Of a stretch of DNA of 64,000 bases, positions 22,403-33,820 are shown piece by piece. How positions within the stretch are numbered: position 1 is the first letter of the stretch; the number at the start of each line of letters is the position of its first letter. A program made the translations under genes and the position numbers. The DNA is from Lateolabrax maculatus (Eukaryota > Chordata > Actinopteri > Acropomatiformes > Lateolabracidae): the NCBI GenBank assembly GCA_031216445.1, contig CM062216.1, positions 7,499,501 to 7,563,500 of the forward strand, written 5' to 3'. The notes under the pieces were generated by a model. It ran no database searches, had not been told where the DNA came from, and saw only the letters and a list, made by a program, of their open reading frames with translations.

Positions 22403-25400
22403 TCACATGGCTTTCACTTTGATCTGCTTCATCTTCATCTGCTTCTTCTCAATCTTCTTCTGCTCACGCCGCTGGGCTGCTTCCTGAAAAAAAGAAACAA
22501 AAGAAAAACAAAAATATTTAAGCCAGAAAAAAAATAATAGAAAAGAAAACTCCATACTTATTGGTCTGTTTTTCTTGAAAACCCCATTGTGCCACATTTT
22601 GGGCAATATGATGTTTCACTTTCATGCTGAGGGTTAGATAAGAAGACTGATAAGACTCTCTTGCTTGTATGGTAAATATGACGCTAGAGCCAGCAGCTGG
22701 TAATCTTAGTTTAGAATAAAGACTGGAAACATAAAACAGCTACCCTGTCTTAATCCAAGAGTAACAAAATACACCTGCCAACACCTCTGAAGCTCAGTTA
22801 AAGTTATATATTGTTTGTTTAATCCATACCAAAAAAAGACACTTTATGCTTTAACTCTTGGCAAAATGTCAAACTATTCCTTTAAATGTCTTTATGTATG
22901 GTTGGTTTGCATGTGGCATTTCTTCATTCAGACCTCCAGACGACGTTGTCGCTCAGGGTCCTCCTCATTCATGATCCTCTCCTTCTCGGCTCTCTTCTTC
23001 TCCTCCCGGCGTGTCTGGGCTGCCTCCTGACGCTGAGCGTGAGTCTGCTTCAGGAAGTTCTCCTCCACACGGGCCCGGTTTCTGTCAGCTTTCTGTTTGC
23101 CCTGAATATACAGGGAGGACAAAAAGGGACTTGTAGTTGCACTTAAAACTTTAATTTATCAGCACAAAAATAAGTGAGCGGTCATCTGGATGTGGCACCA
23201 AAGCACTAGAATCCTGCTCACCTCTCTGTTGAGACGGAGCTTCTTGACTTTATCGATGCTGTAGATCACCATGTTCATGAGAGGGAGTAGACTGTCCATG
23301 TCTTTGGGAGAGGTGTTGCCCATACCAGGCACTACAAGCACACACAAACATTCAGTGAACATTAAACACATTGCTAAAATCCAATTATGGAGTCATGAGG
23401 TAAAGTGAAGATATTTTTTTAGATAGTAGGATAGACAAAATGCTCACCATTAAATGTAAACAGCAGCGTCTTCTTGGTGTCAGGCAGCTTTAAGGGCTGC
23501 CCCTCCCTGAAAAACAACATGGGAACTTTTAGTACCACATAGAAAATAAGATAACTCTCATTTAAGAGATGGAAAAGCCAAAAAGATTAAATAATACTTA
23601 CTCTTGCATAACTTTTGGACCAGAAAATTGGTCCGAGAAATGGATGGACTCAATCTTGTCAGCATGGTTGGTAATGTAATGCACCATCTAAAAAAAAACA
23701 AAAAACAGACCCAGACACATAAGAGAGCTGTTATTAAATGCTGTTGGCCAAATCAAGACCCTGTTCAGTATTCTAAAACTTTGCAGTGCATTTTTGTAGT
23801 AATACTGTTTGTGAGATGAAAGGGACTTTACCTTGTTGTCCATCACCCCATCTGTGACCTCGCCCATCTCACTTAGAATAGCCAGGGACTCTGGGAGCCC
23901 ATATTTGGCCCCAGACTTAGGCTTGTCACCGCAGAACTCACTCTATGGAAAAAAAATCGATGCCATTGTTTAAGTATTAATGACTAGTAGGTAAAAGAAC
24001 GAGACAGAAATGTCTATAGTATATAGTAACACTGCAACAGTGTGACCAAGAACTACAAAGAACCCAATCCATTTGTGTAGTAACAGTGGTATTATATAAT
24101 AAACACAGATTAAGATTTGATCAATTTCGTGTACACAAGTTGTGGAAGATATTTACCAAGTCCTGCATCTCCTTCTGAAGCTTGGCCATGGCCTTCTTGG
24201 TGCCAACAGCAAATACAAAAGTGTCCATGTCCTCGTCATTAAGAGTCACTTTGATTTGCTACAAACAGACAGATGCTGTTGGTAAGACAATGTTTGTGAC
24301 TGCAGGACTACTTTTAGAGGCAGTGCAGTGTTCCACTTCACAGTCTCCACGCAAACTCATGTGACAGATACATACCACTTGATCACAGACGGGTCTCATC
24401 ATCCTGGCCAGAACGTTGAGCAGGTCTTGTCTCTTCAGAAACTGGAATAAACCCCAAGGAACATTATACAACTGTATATTTAACACAATGTGACACCAAC
24501 ACACGCCTATACATAAAACACATTGCCCATACCTTGAGCTGGATCAGCATGCCTTCACAGCACACACGCCCGGAGCACCACAGGTTGTAGATGTGTTCAT
24601 TTTCCTGATTCAGCTTCCCAGTGCTCACTGGTTCTTTACTGGTGCCGTCATCCCCTTCACATACAAATAATTGACAGTTAAAACCAGGTCCACTTCATAC
24701 TGACTGTTTGGCCATAACCCAGGGACAAAACAAATGCTCTGGTATTTCAGACATTTTTGCTGTTGTATACTGGAGACAAGTCAAAAGGTGGAAGAACTCA
24801 CCCACTAGTGCAAAGTTGCTCTCTAGAAGTTCTCTGTGCGAGTTGAACCAGGCCTGAGCGAGGCGACTGTTCTTGTTCTTGCCAATGATGTAGTTCATGA
24901 TGTAGGCCAACAGGCCGGTCACCATCAGGATCTCCATGTAATAACTCTCCCAGCTGTTCTGCAGATGTGCAGGAACCTGCAAAGAAACAGTAAGCGTTCA
25001 TCAGTATTACAGCTCAACCGAATTTTTAAAAGGGGCAATACTGATATTGATATTCTGGAGATAAAGGAAATAGATTATCAGATAATGATATATCTATGCA
25101 ATGGAAACAATGGTAATTTGGGCTATAAGCAATCAGTTGCTTTCATGAGAACAGTATAGGCAATTAGTTGAATCCTCGTTAACCAACAAAATTCAACAAC
25201 AGCTACAAAAACAGTGGAGTAATCTGCATCTCTACTGATTTCATTTTTCTTCGCAGCAGCCTCCCACAAAGGCAAAATTACATTTTCATTCCAATGACAA
25301 CACACACCTCATTAATTAAGCCTTATGACAAAGCATTCCCCAAACAGGGATACATTTACAGTACAATATCTTTTACAGGCAGAAGAAATTGTGTGGCACA

Positions 25401-25994
25401 TTCAGAGACAAAGCAGATCCCAATCCGCAGATTTTAACAGTAATCCGGGTTTACCGTGTGGATTATGAGGGGGTCCTTCATGGAGTGGCCTGTCTTCTCC
25501 ATGTCTCCAATTCCCTCAAACTCCTCCTGGTCATATTTGCTGTACATGTCTTGATCCTAGGGGAAATGTGAAGTTGTATTATCTTTGCTACAGATTCTGT
25601 ATAAAATTAATATAATTCCATAAATATAAAAAGATTATTTATTATGGAAACCGTGCTCTAAAAATGAATGAACAGTATTGAACTGTATTACAAGGCAATG
25701 TACCTGTGTCTCTGAGTCCTCAAAACCATCCTGGCCATCCTCCAGTTCCACAGTGGCTTCATCTTCATCTTCATCCTCTTCAGGCTGCGAGGACGGTGAG
25801 ACACGAGGCGGAGGGGCCGTTTCTGCCTCAGCTGCCAGGTCATCGTTCATGTCCTCAAACTCGGCGAAGTCATTGTCATCAAAGTCTGCTAGGTCCTCGC
25901 CATCGTCAAAGTCGTCATTGTAGCGTCCCCTGGAGATGGGAAGGGCCAGGAGGAGTAGCAGTGCGGGTATCAGGAGGAGATATGCACTTCGCAT
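22403..25994 (-). CDS. ccdc47: ccdc47 (calumin), ER membrane Ca2+-binding protein/PAT complex subunit (12 coding exons)
   Basis: CCDC47 is a single-pass ER membrane protein with a luminal acidic Ca2+-binding region. It is part of the translocon-associated PAT complex, which chaperones multipass membrane proteins. Coding exons, 5' to 3': 25994-25704, 25556-25455, 24976-24802, 24654-24533, 24441-24376, 24258-24157, 23942-23832, 23687-23602, 23506-23448, 23331-23222, 23101-22934, 22483-22403. They total 1,473 nt, giving 490 residues (human 483). The product starts MRSAYLLLIPALLLLLALP, a signal peptide, followed by Asp/Glu-rich sequence. The transmembrane segment is SYYMEILMVTGLLAYIMNYI. FLKRQDLLNVLARMMRP and LPLMNMVIYSIDKVKKLRLN are conserved landmarks. 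The C-terminus is a Lys/Arg/Glu coiled coil ending KQIKVKAM, as in human. The start was chosen for its Kozak context (CCACCATGC), 8 bases into the exon. The intron after exon 11 uses a GTCTGA donor. Confidence 0.95.
22610..22880 (+). repeat. MITE-like element, copy A, in ccdc47 last intron
   Basis: This segment shares a core with two copies near 37 kb: GTTAGATAAGAAGACTGAT, a run resembling CCAAGAGTAACAAAATACAC, and the end AAATGTCAAACTATTC (22864-22879). That end is the inverted complement of the left end of copy C. It is degenerate at its left edge and sits between coding exons 11 and 12. Confidence 0.65.
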
Positions 25995-27240
25995 GGTGGG
26001 ACCTGCACCAGAGTGGAAAAGCAGAGGGAAAGAGTGTTGATGAAACAAGACTGGAAAAAAAAAATGTAAATAAGGGCGGTTTAAAAAGTTACAGAAAAGT
26101 CAAATACAGAAGTTTAACACGCTTAATACAAATACTTAACAATAGGATGGACGCACACACACAGAGGAAGAAGTCAAATCAGTTCAATTTATGAACTACT
26201 ACACGTTTCAACTTGCAAGTGTATTACCGAGGGCTCCTGTATCATATAGTGTCTCTAGAGTACTTGGAAGCATTACATGGTGTAAGTCCATAAAGTGTGG
26301 TGACAGTGTCAACCTGCTACAAGTCCAAACTGGCCAAAAATAGATAATTAAAAAATCTAAACAAAACACATTTGGCTTGTCTGTTGTGGCCTCGGGCGAC
26401 ACCAGTTCAACTGTGACAGAGCCCAGGTTAAACTGGTTCACACTGAAGTAAACAAGTCAGTCCCTGCTGCTCAGGTGACGAACCCCCCACGGACTGAGAC
26501 GAACTACAAATCAGTGACTGACAGCGGAAGAAAAGGGAAGTCCCGGGTGCCAGCACTGGGAAGCGTTGTTTTAAGTCTCCGAGTGCGCAATCACTCTAAC
26601 ATTACGAACAAGAAGGCCAAAGCTCCAGTGTGTGGAGATAAACCATTTTGAATGACACAGCGTGGTAGCAGCGGGGCAGCGTGAAGGCTGAGCTCAGACA
26701 CACTCACCGAGCTGGTCACCAACGCGACCAACTTCAGCCGACCGCCCGCTAACAGCCTCCAATAACGGGCAAACTATGTGCGTGGCATTAGAGTCGGACT
26801 AACTTTCACCGCATGACATGTGCGGGATTTAACCACGAGCCGTAATCACATAAAAGTAGCAGACCCATCCCCCCCCCTCCAACTCACTCACTTTATGATT
26901 AGCTCTTAGCAAATCTGCCATTAGCGTGCTAACGGTGGCTAACTGGCATGGCACCCGTTTCTCCCCCTCTCCCCCTCTGTCTCTCCCCCCTCTGTCTCTC
27001 TGACCCAACTTGGTGAACGAGAGTTATTACAACAAACCGAGTGAAGGAGGCCAGCGCGGAGCCTACCTGGAGATTTACTGTGACAATAAACGTAGCGCCG
27101 GTTGAGCTCGAGTAGCCTTCACCGTCCTCGTAGTGACGTCACGCCTGAAGCAGCAGCAGCGGCGACCTTTCAAAGTAAAAGTATCGCGACAGGACGGAAA
27201 CCACGTGACACCACACACCGCGCCTGCGCACGTTTCCGGT
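25995..27240 (-). promoter_or_regulatory. ccdc47: ccdc47 5' UTR, first intron and promoter
   Basis: An acceptor (CAG, first exonic base 26002) precedes the ATG by 8 bases. A matching donor, CTCCAG followed by GTAGGC, ends a noncoding exon at 27067. The first intron would be 26003-27066. The sequence from about 27067 to 27200 is GC-rich with CpGs and a CACGTGAC E-box-like site near 27203, and is the likely core promoter. The exact start site is not visible. Confidence 0.65.
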
Positions 27241-27358
27241 CTCATTAGAAAGTTTTATTTTGAATTGTTTTGGTTTTACCGGAAATATTAGTGTGCTGTT
27301 ATTTTATCTACCTTTACGTTAGTGTAGTATAGTAGAATTGCCTGCTAAGATTATTAAG

Positions 27359-27407
27359 GGCCATCTAGTGGACATAGTACATAACTACAACTCAGTCTAC
27401 TTTAAAA
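27359..27407. promoter_or_regulatory. CTCF-like element, copy 1
   Basis: GGCCATCTAGTGG (27359-27371) is the reverse complement of CCACTAGATGGCC. It fits the vertebrate CTCF core CCASYAGRKGGC without a mismatch. The flanking sequence up to about 27407 is shared with a second copy at 28093. Binding is inferred from the motif only. Confidence 0.5.
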
Positions 27408-27594
27408 TGTTGTTTGTGTACAGTTTGTATTATTATCATGTTATTATAGTATATTGTATACATTTATGAAGCATAAAATGTGGTTTTGCAATAGAACTGA
27501 GAACACAACTAACATTATCGTGTTTTATATTCTAATCAGAATTTGTTTTTCTTATACATGGATATTTTTTCTAGAAATATATGTAAGAGAACTG

Positions 27595-27682
27595 TTGGAG
27601 GGAGGCTGAAATTCAAGAATTTCATTGCCAACCACTTTTTCCTGTAATTGTGTGTGCAATAAAACTTGAACTTGACTGTTAC
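27595..27682 (+). mobile_element. LINE-type 3' tail fragment
   Basis: The text AAGAATTTCATTGCC ... CAATAAAACTTGAACTTGAC resembles the 3' end of teleost L2/CR1-class LINEs, which end in short repeats after an AATAAA-like signal. Only the tail is present and no reverse transcriptase remains. Confidence 0.45.
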
Positions 27683-27984
27683 AAATACAGAAAAAACTAT
27701 TCCACTATTAACATACCCAAATTAAGAAGTAACATAAATAAATAATAACTAAATAAAATAGTAAAAATAACAACAATAATTTTAAAAGTCAAATAAAAGG
27801 TATGTACAGCATGTGGTAAGGCGTGTGTGAGAAAGGGGAGCGTTCATATGATTTTACTAATAATATGTTTAAAGGATTATAGAAACAACACCCAATATAT
27901 TTTTAAATGCTTAAATTACGGATTAAAATGATTTTGACAAGGTTTACATTATGAACCTTGTGCAACATGCTATGGGAGTACCGA

Positions 27985-28055
27985 GTGATCATGTCTGGTA
28001 CACTGTGGCATCCTTCTTGGGGATCAATAAAGGATCATCTCATTTTATCCAATTC
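27985..28055 (+). mobile_element. LINE-type 3' tail fragment
   Basis: CTTCTTGGGGATCAATAAAG followed by short ATC-rich repeats resembles the 3' terminus of teleost non-LTR retrotransposons. A similar tail occurs at 58105. It is a truncated fragment with no coding part. Confidence 0.45.
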
Positions 28056-28091
28056 TAAAGGACATTTGAATCTATAATCAGGAGTAAACAC

Positions 28092-28140
28092 TGCCGTCTG
28101 GTGGTCACAGTACGTAACTACGTCCAGTCGATTGTAAAAC
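28092..28140. promoter_or_regulatory. CTCF-like element, copy 2
   Basis: TGCCGTCTGGTGG (28092-28104) is a near match to the CTCF core on the reverse strand, with one mismatch by eye. The next ~36 bases (CAGTACGTAACTACG...) align with copy 1 at roughly 80 percent identity in the same orientation, about 730 bp apart. Confidence 0.45.
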
Positions 28141-29600
28141 TTTTATTTTGAATCTCCAACCGGAAGTTCAACTACACTTTTATCAAAGCGATCTAACATT
28201 AGAATCGTCAAGTTAGACACAATGTGGCAAAGTCGTTTTTCAGGTTCAAATGTTCAAAATAAAACTCACAGTGATCACTAAGGGAATGGACACCTAACAC
28301 ATAATTACGTACTAATGACAACCATTAACTCTACTTATCGTCAAGCCAGCTATAATAGCATACCGCTGATTACGATATTTTAAATAAAACTATACATTAG
28401 TTACTATTTGTACGGGTAATTTACGCAGAAATTTGGTGTGGTGTTGTCATTGTATTCAGATGCTCACTGAAAATGCAGTTGTTGTGTCCTTTAACTCATC
28501 TTTTTAAAACAAGCACAAGGACTAGAATACACAATATAGTGGTTTACAGTGTGATTGAGTTTTTCCTATCCATCACAGTCACAGACTTTATTTGTATATT
28601 GTATTATATATAACACAATACACAAACAAAGTCATAGAAATAATAAATAAATAATAATTTTTTTTAACAAAAAAACATTATAAACACATAAAATAAATAC
28701 AAATAATCTGACAATCTTGGCCACATTGATTCTTAAAAGATGTTTTCTCATTTTTAGAGTTTTCACAGACAAAATTACAGAAAGTTTGAACACACCTAAA
28801 ACTCAGTGAGATGTGGTTGAAACTGAGGAAATCTGGCTTCATGAGTGCAGGTGAATGCAGTGGACTCCTGGCACCAGCCAGGAGCCGTGAGAGGACACAG
28901 GGTTGGCAACCGACCGACTTCCCACAGCTAGACATCCCTGCAGCCAGGGGCAGCTCTGTGTTTGATGGTGTGAAGGACAGATTAAACCTGACTAAACCCA
29001 AATATTCACCAGTGTTTACGAGTGTCTCCAGATGGCCTCCAGCTTCCAGACTGCTCATTCTGCAGACAAACATGTCCAAATGTCAGATCAGCCAAAAAAC
29101 ACTAAACAAAGGGCCACATTGGTCAGGAATTCATTAAAAGCTTAATGGATAAACACTGGATAGCTTGGATCATTTGATCTAGAGTAGGCTATACGTGGAA
29201 AAATTGGTCAGTATCGTTTTTATATGTAGCCTTACTGTAGGTCTCTACCTACAGACCCTTTAAGGAAAGCTTTCAGAAATCTGTTGGGAAACACTGAGCA
29301 GCTGCAGGAGGTGGAAACAGACAGCATCCTTAGTGAAAAACAACACACATTCGCTCAAACTTTCCACAACATTCAGTATTAAGTTGTACACAATTATTAA
29401 CGTTTATATGTGTTTATTCAATGCTTATCTCATGTGCCACAATAATGTAACGTGTTAGGGCAGAAATAGCTTCATTTGGGCTCCTTTGCAAGCACATTAT
29501 TGATATAAGGGATTGTTTGCAACTAAAGCAGCATATATACAGTATATTTCTGCCACCCTCTTGCAGCCCCACACATATTTCTCTAGATCCGCCCCGTTAG

Positions 29601-29929
29601 TAAAACTAAACTTTCTATTAAATAACACGAGTTTAATGTATGCTTTTATTGTGAAAATGGTAAACGGAAGTCGGTTGTATTGAATCGGCCTTGACGGTTC
29701 TTCAGGTCGCAGCGAGCGATGCTACTCTTTTGTTAAGTGAAGCGGTGAGAAATCTCGCCCCTCGAGCAGGCTCCGCTCCGCCAAACAGCGAGCTGTCCTC
29801 CCATCTGATGAAACCCGCCGCCGGCAGCGTGGGGAACCGCTGACTCTTCGCCCGCAGGACGACTTACCATCGCGGCCGGCCGACGCCCGGCGCGTTAGCC
29901 GCTCGGACAGCAGCTGCAGGATCGGCGGG
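29601..29929 (+). promoter_or_regulatory. dcaf7: dcaf7 promoter and 5' UTR
   Basis: GC content and CpG density rise sharply from about 29680 to the dcaf7 start codon. ETS-like ACGGAAG is present near 29664. There is no splice acceptor before the ATG, so the 5' UTR is probably in the same exon as the start. Confidence 0.6.
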
Positions 29930-32555
29930 ATGTCGCTCCACGGCAAGAGAAAAGAGATCTACAAGTACGAGGCGCCATGGACGGTGTACGCCATGAACTG
30001 GAGCGTCCGGCCCGACAAGCGCTTTCGGCTGGCCCTGGGCAGCTTCGTGGAGGAGTACAACAACAAGGTGCCGTTCACCGCACACCCTCACGCTACACGC
30101 TAATGCTAATGCTAGTTGTCCTGCGCAGCGCCGAGGCTCTCAGGTCACAAGGTGCGTGCGGTCGTTCCTCCCAAGTTACAAAAACCTAAAACAAACCAAA
30201 AAAAAAAAAAAGGTGCTCCTGTGTGCAGTGAGGTCCCTCAGTGGCAGCTCCCCCCGGTGCTGTTCGTGACCCCGGTTGAACGGTTTGTTTGGCTCGTGTG
30301 TTTTCTTTTTGTTTGTTTTTTTGACGGGCGACGTGTTGTGCTCGTGTCCAGGTGCAGCTGGTGGGTCTGGAGGAGGAGAGCTCCGAGTTCGTCTGCCGGA
30401 ACACGTTCGACCACCCGTACCCCACCACCAAGATCATGTGGATCCCGGACACGAAGGGGGTGTACCCGGACCTGCTGGCCACCAGCGGGGACTACCTGCG
30501 CATCTGGAGGGTAGGAGCGGTGCGGTCGGCCGCGCCTGATGCGTCGTCTTCCCCTGCTAACTAGCGACATGTTCCTGTTCCTGTAGTGTATAATATGTGT
30601 CAAATATCCATAGCTGGAAATAGTTCCCAATGAAAAACTGTTTTTTTTTTTCTCTTAATAAACATTCACAACTTGAGTTGGTGCCACATGCAGGGTAGGG
30701 AGGTCAGAAAGCATTGAGAGATGGACTAACACATTGTTGGTTTTGCTTTCTCATGTGGTTTGTTGATCATAACAATCAAACACAATAATGCCGGCCTTTA
30801 ACTTCCTGCCTGTCATTGTGAAGTTAAAATGAAAGTGAAAAAGAAGACCTCTGTGTCTGTCAGTTATCAATCGCACTCGACTGTGGTATAAACACAGACT
30901 ACTCGGTGCTGAGGGGGTAAAATCAGTTTGTTTACTGCTTTAGCTTGGCCAGCTGGCAGCTGTGTAATTGTCACATTGAGTCCGCTCACTGCCAAATTCC
31001 TTTGCATTTATCGCGCAGGTCAGCGACACGGAAACACGCCTCGAATGTTTGCTGAATAACAACAAGAACTCCGACTTCTGTGCTCCTCTCACCTCCTTCG
31101 ACTGGAATGAGGTTGATCCCAACCTCCTGGGTAAATAGTAAATAGTAAAGAGCCTATAAATTGGACTTTGTTGCCTTTTCTAGTTTAACATGTTGCTGCA
31201 TTCTCTCTGCAGGAACTTCCAGCATTGACACCACCTGCACTATCTGGGGGCTGGAGACCGGTCAGGTCTTAGGACGGGTTAACCTGGTGTCTGGACACGT
31301 GAAGACCCAGCTGATTGCTCACGACAAAGAGGTCTGCGTGTGTCCGCGCTGTAAAACGATGTGGGCGTGCGCACGTCCTAAAAGAATATGTACATCAACG
31401 CCTTTCTGTGTGTCTGCAGGTGTATGACATCGCGTTCAGCCGTGCGGGAGGTGGAAGAGATATGTTTGCCTCGGTGGGAGCCGATGGATCCGTCCGCATG
31501 TTTGACCTCCGGCACCTGGAGCACAGCACCATCATCTACGAAGACCCCCAGCACCACCCGCTGCTCCGCCTCTGCTGGAACAAGCAGGACCCTAACTACT
31601 TGGCCACAATGGCCATGGACGGCATGGAGGTCAGTTTGGTGTGGATTCGCTCGACACATCAGTAACAGTGTTTCTGCAAACTGGAATTGAAACATTTATT
31701 AAGCCAAGAAGCCTGAAATTTTATTGATTCTTAAAGGACTTTGTGTTGTCGTTTTTGACTGAGAACTCTTTCTGGTTCCATGGGCACCTTCCACCTCTCT
31801 TACTCTCTAGCATTAATACTTCTGTGTGATAGGTGGTCATCCTGGATGTACGTGTGCCTTGCACTCCGGTGGCTCGGCTGAACAACCATCGCGCTTGTGT
31901 CAACGGCATCGCCTGGGCCCCTCACTCCTCTTGTCACATTTGCACGGCAGGTAAAAGGCACCTGTTGATTGTGGGACACCAGCAATCTTAAAGTTAACTC
32001 TTAATCTTAAAGTTAATTGCATGTCACATTAAAAGGGTCTGATAAAGTACAAGATGAACTTTGAGGCATGTCAGATTGTGCAACACTACAAGGTGAATTT
32101 TGGCCCCAGTTAGTGCCTGTCATATTTTACCATCGGAATAAAGTCACAGCGCTAAACATCCAAGCTTCTGAAAATAAGTTTCCAGACGATTCAAAACCCA
32201 GAAAGTTGTTTTTCCTAATCTAAACAAAGATGGTAGATCTCATTAATCAATTTGTACAAAATTAACATAATTTTAAAATGTTATTATTGGCAAATAGGGG
32301 CTTGGTGTATTGTGGGGCTACGGTTTAAGTAGCAGACTCGTCATAAACTTCCATTACTCAACTCAATGTCTGCTTTCCTCAGCCGACGACCACCAGGCTC
32401 TGATCTGGGACATCCAGCAGATGCCCCGGGCCATTGAGGATCCCATCCTGGCCTACACTGCTGAAGGGGAGATCAACAACGTGCAGTGGGCCTCCACGCA
32501 GCCCGACTGGATCGCCATCTGCTACAACAACTGCCTGGAGATCCTGCGTGTCTAA
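29930..32555 (+). CDS. dcaf7: dcaf7 (WDR68/HAN11), WD40 scaffold protein (7 coding exons)
   Basis: DCAF7 is a WD40 beta-propeller adaptor. It binds DYRK1A/B and HIPK2 kinases and can act as a substrate receptor for DDB1-CUL4 ubiquitin ligase. In zebrafish it is needed for craniofacial development (established for the family). Coding exons: 29930-30067, 30352-30510, 31019-31130, 31213-31331, 31420-31629, 31833-31950, 32383-32555. They total 1,029 nt, giving 342 residues, exactly the human length. The protein begins MSLHGKRKEIYKYEAPWTVY and ends NNCLEILRV, with only scattered conservative differences from the mammalian protein. WD-type repeats are visible at SSIDTTCTIWGLETG, MFASVGADGSVRMFDLRH and CTAADDHQALIWDIQQ. 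The exon 4 donor is GTCTGC instead of GTRAGT. The gene diverges from ccdc47 and converges on kcnh6. Confidence 0.97.
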
Positions 32556-33655
32556 AGCCACGGACACTTAGATGAAGAAGAGGAGGAGCGTCGTTTCAGA
32601 TTTGGACTTAACATTTGGTCCTCAGCCCATTGCTCTCCAAGACGAGGATATGGTCACAAGTGGACTTTCTGAACGTGGCTGGAGTATCACACACCTACTC
32701 CACAATACCCTGGTTTACATTTTCTCCCATCTGTTTCCTCCGCCGTTCTTCTATTAATCGTGTTTAAGCTCTTATTTATTTTGCTCACAAGGTAGTGTTC
32801 AGGTTCTGCACAGCAGCTGTAAGAAGCTTTGAACCCTGAGCAGTTGTCTATGAAAATCAGATTTTTATACTTGTTGGTGTGATTTCAGCCAGCTGTGAGA
32901 TTATCATGAAGGGTTTCGATGTTGTGTGTTTCATCCATTTTGATTTGTAAAGGTTGATACAAACTACTGTAGATGGCAGAAGATGACCTCTCTAATATGT
33001 AGGAATATGTCGTAGCCTTCTTGTGGACTCATACCATATTATGGTGATTCAAAGATCAGTACATTAGTCTTCTTTATCCCTGTGGCGATTTTAAGATATT
33101 CAATTTTTCAAATGGGTGTGTGTCCAGTATCCTCTCTCCAATTGATAGTGTAGAGGCTAAAGCTTGTGACCCGTGAATTTTTTAAAAATTGTAAAATAAC
33201 CTGAGAGAGATTTGTATTGTCACTGCAGTGATGTCTCACATCATATGGTGTGCTTTAGTTTGGCTGGTGGCGCTGTGAGGCAGTCATGTACAGCAACACT
33301 CAGAACCTACCAGAGCAATGTCGTTCAGCCTTTTTAACTCCCTGCTTATTCTCTTCTTCTTCTTCCTTTGTAGAAGATTGTGCTTGGAAAGCTGCATTTT
33401 CTTTGTTATAGAGTGAGTTCTGAAATGGGAATAGAATGAAACAACTTTCTGACTGTGTCTGCCCCTCTTTTTTTTTTTTTTGTTGTTTTTCAATAATTAA
33501 AGGGTCATGTCCTTGTAGCATGCCATTACAAGGCAAAATGTACATACATATAAATATATCAACTGAAGATGTTGGTAAGCCAAGTGTTCATGTTGTAGCT
33601 TTTTCATAAAGTTTATTATTGAATTTGCTCAAATAAATTGTATTCCTCCGTGTCC
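32556..33655 (+). other. dcaf7: dcaf7 3' UTR
   Basis: About 1.1 kb follow the stop TAA (32553-32555), ending near a canonical AATAAA at 33632-33637. An earlier ATTAAA at about 33496-33501 could support a shorter form. I see no other gene in it. Confidence 0.6.
33632..33637 (+). terminator. dcaf7: dcaf7 polyadenylation signal AATAAA
   Basis: Canonical hexamer in CTCAAATAAATTGTATTCC, followed about 20 bases later by GT-rich sequence. It is the best candidate for dcaf7 cleavage. Confidence 0.6.
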
Positions 33656-33748
33656 TAGGAGAAAACTGGTCTGTTTACTGGTTTATTTTGTGACATTGAT
33701 ACCGGGTCAGACATGTTACTTGGGATTACCAGCAAATGTATTATACCT

Positions 33749-33820
33749 AGGGGGCACCCGGATTTGAACCGGGGACCTCTTGATCTGCAGTCAAATGCTC
33801 TACCACTGAGCTATACCCCC
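33749..33820 (-). tRNA. tRNA-Cys (GCA), copy 1
   Basis: A 72-base cloverleaf on the minus strand: acceptor stem GGGGGTA/TGCCCCC with discriminator U, D-arm GCTCAGTGGTAGAGC, anticodon stem TTTGA/TCAAG with loop CTGCAGA (anticodon GCA), and T-arm CCCGG-TTCAAAT-CCGGG. The internal A and B boxes are intact and there is no intron. It lies between dcaf7 and kcnh6. I see no strong run of four T residues immediately downstream, so termination may be weak. Confidence 0.95.

Larger units (their letters stand above)
27241..29600. other. intergenic region between divergent ccdc47 and dcaf7
   Basis: Mostly AT-rich. It holds two copies of a ~48-bp CTCF-like element (27360, 28093), two LINE-type 3' tails (27620-27680, 27990-28050) and a GC-richer island at 28800-29060. 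In that island overlapping open frames occur on both strands, 108 codons plus and 133 codons minus. I do not recognise either product and see no splice-consistent gene. Confidence 0.5.
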
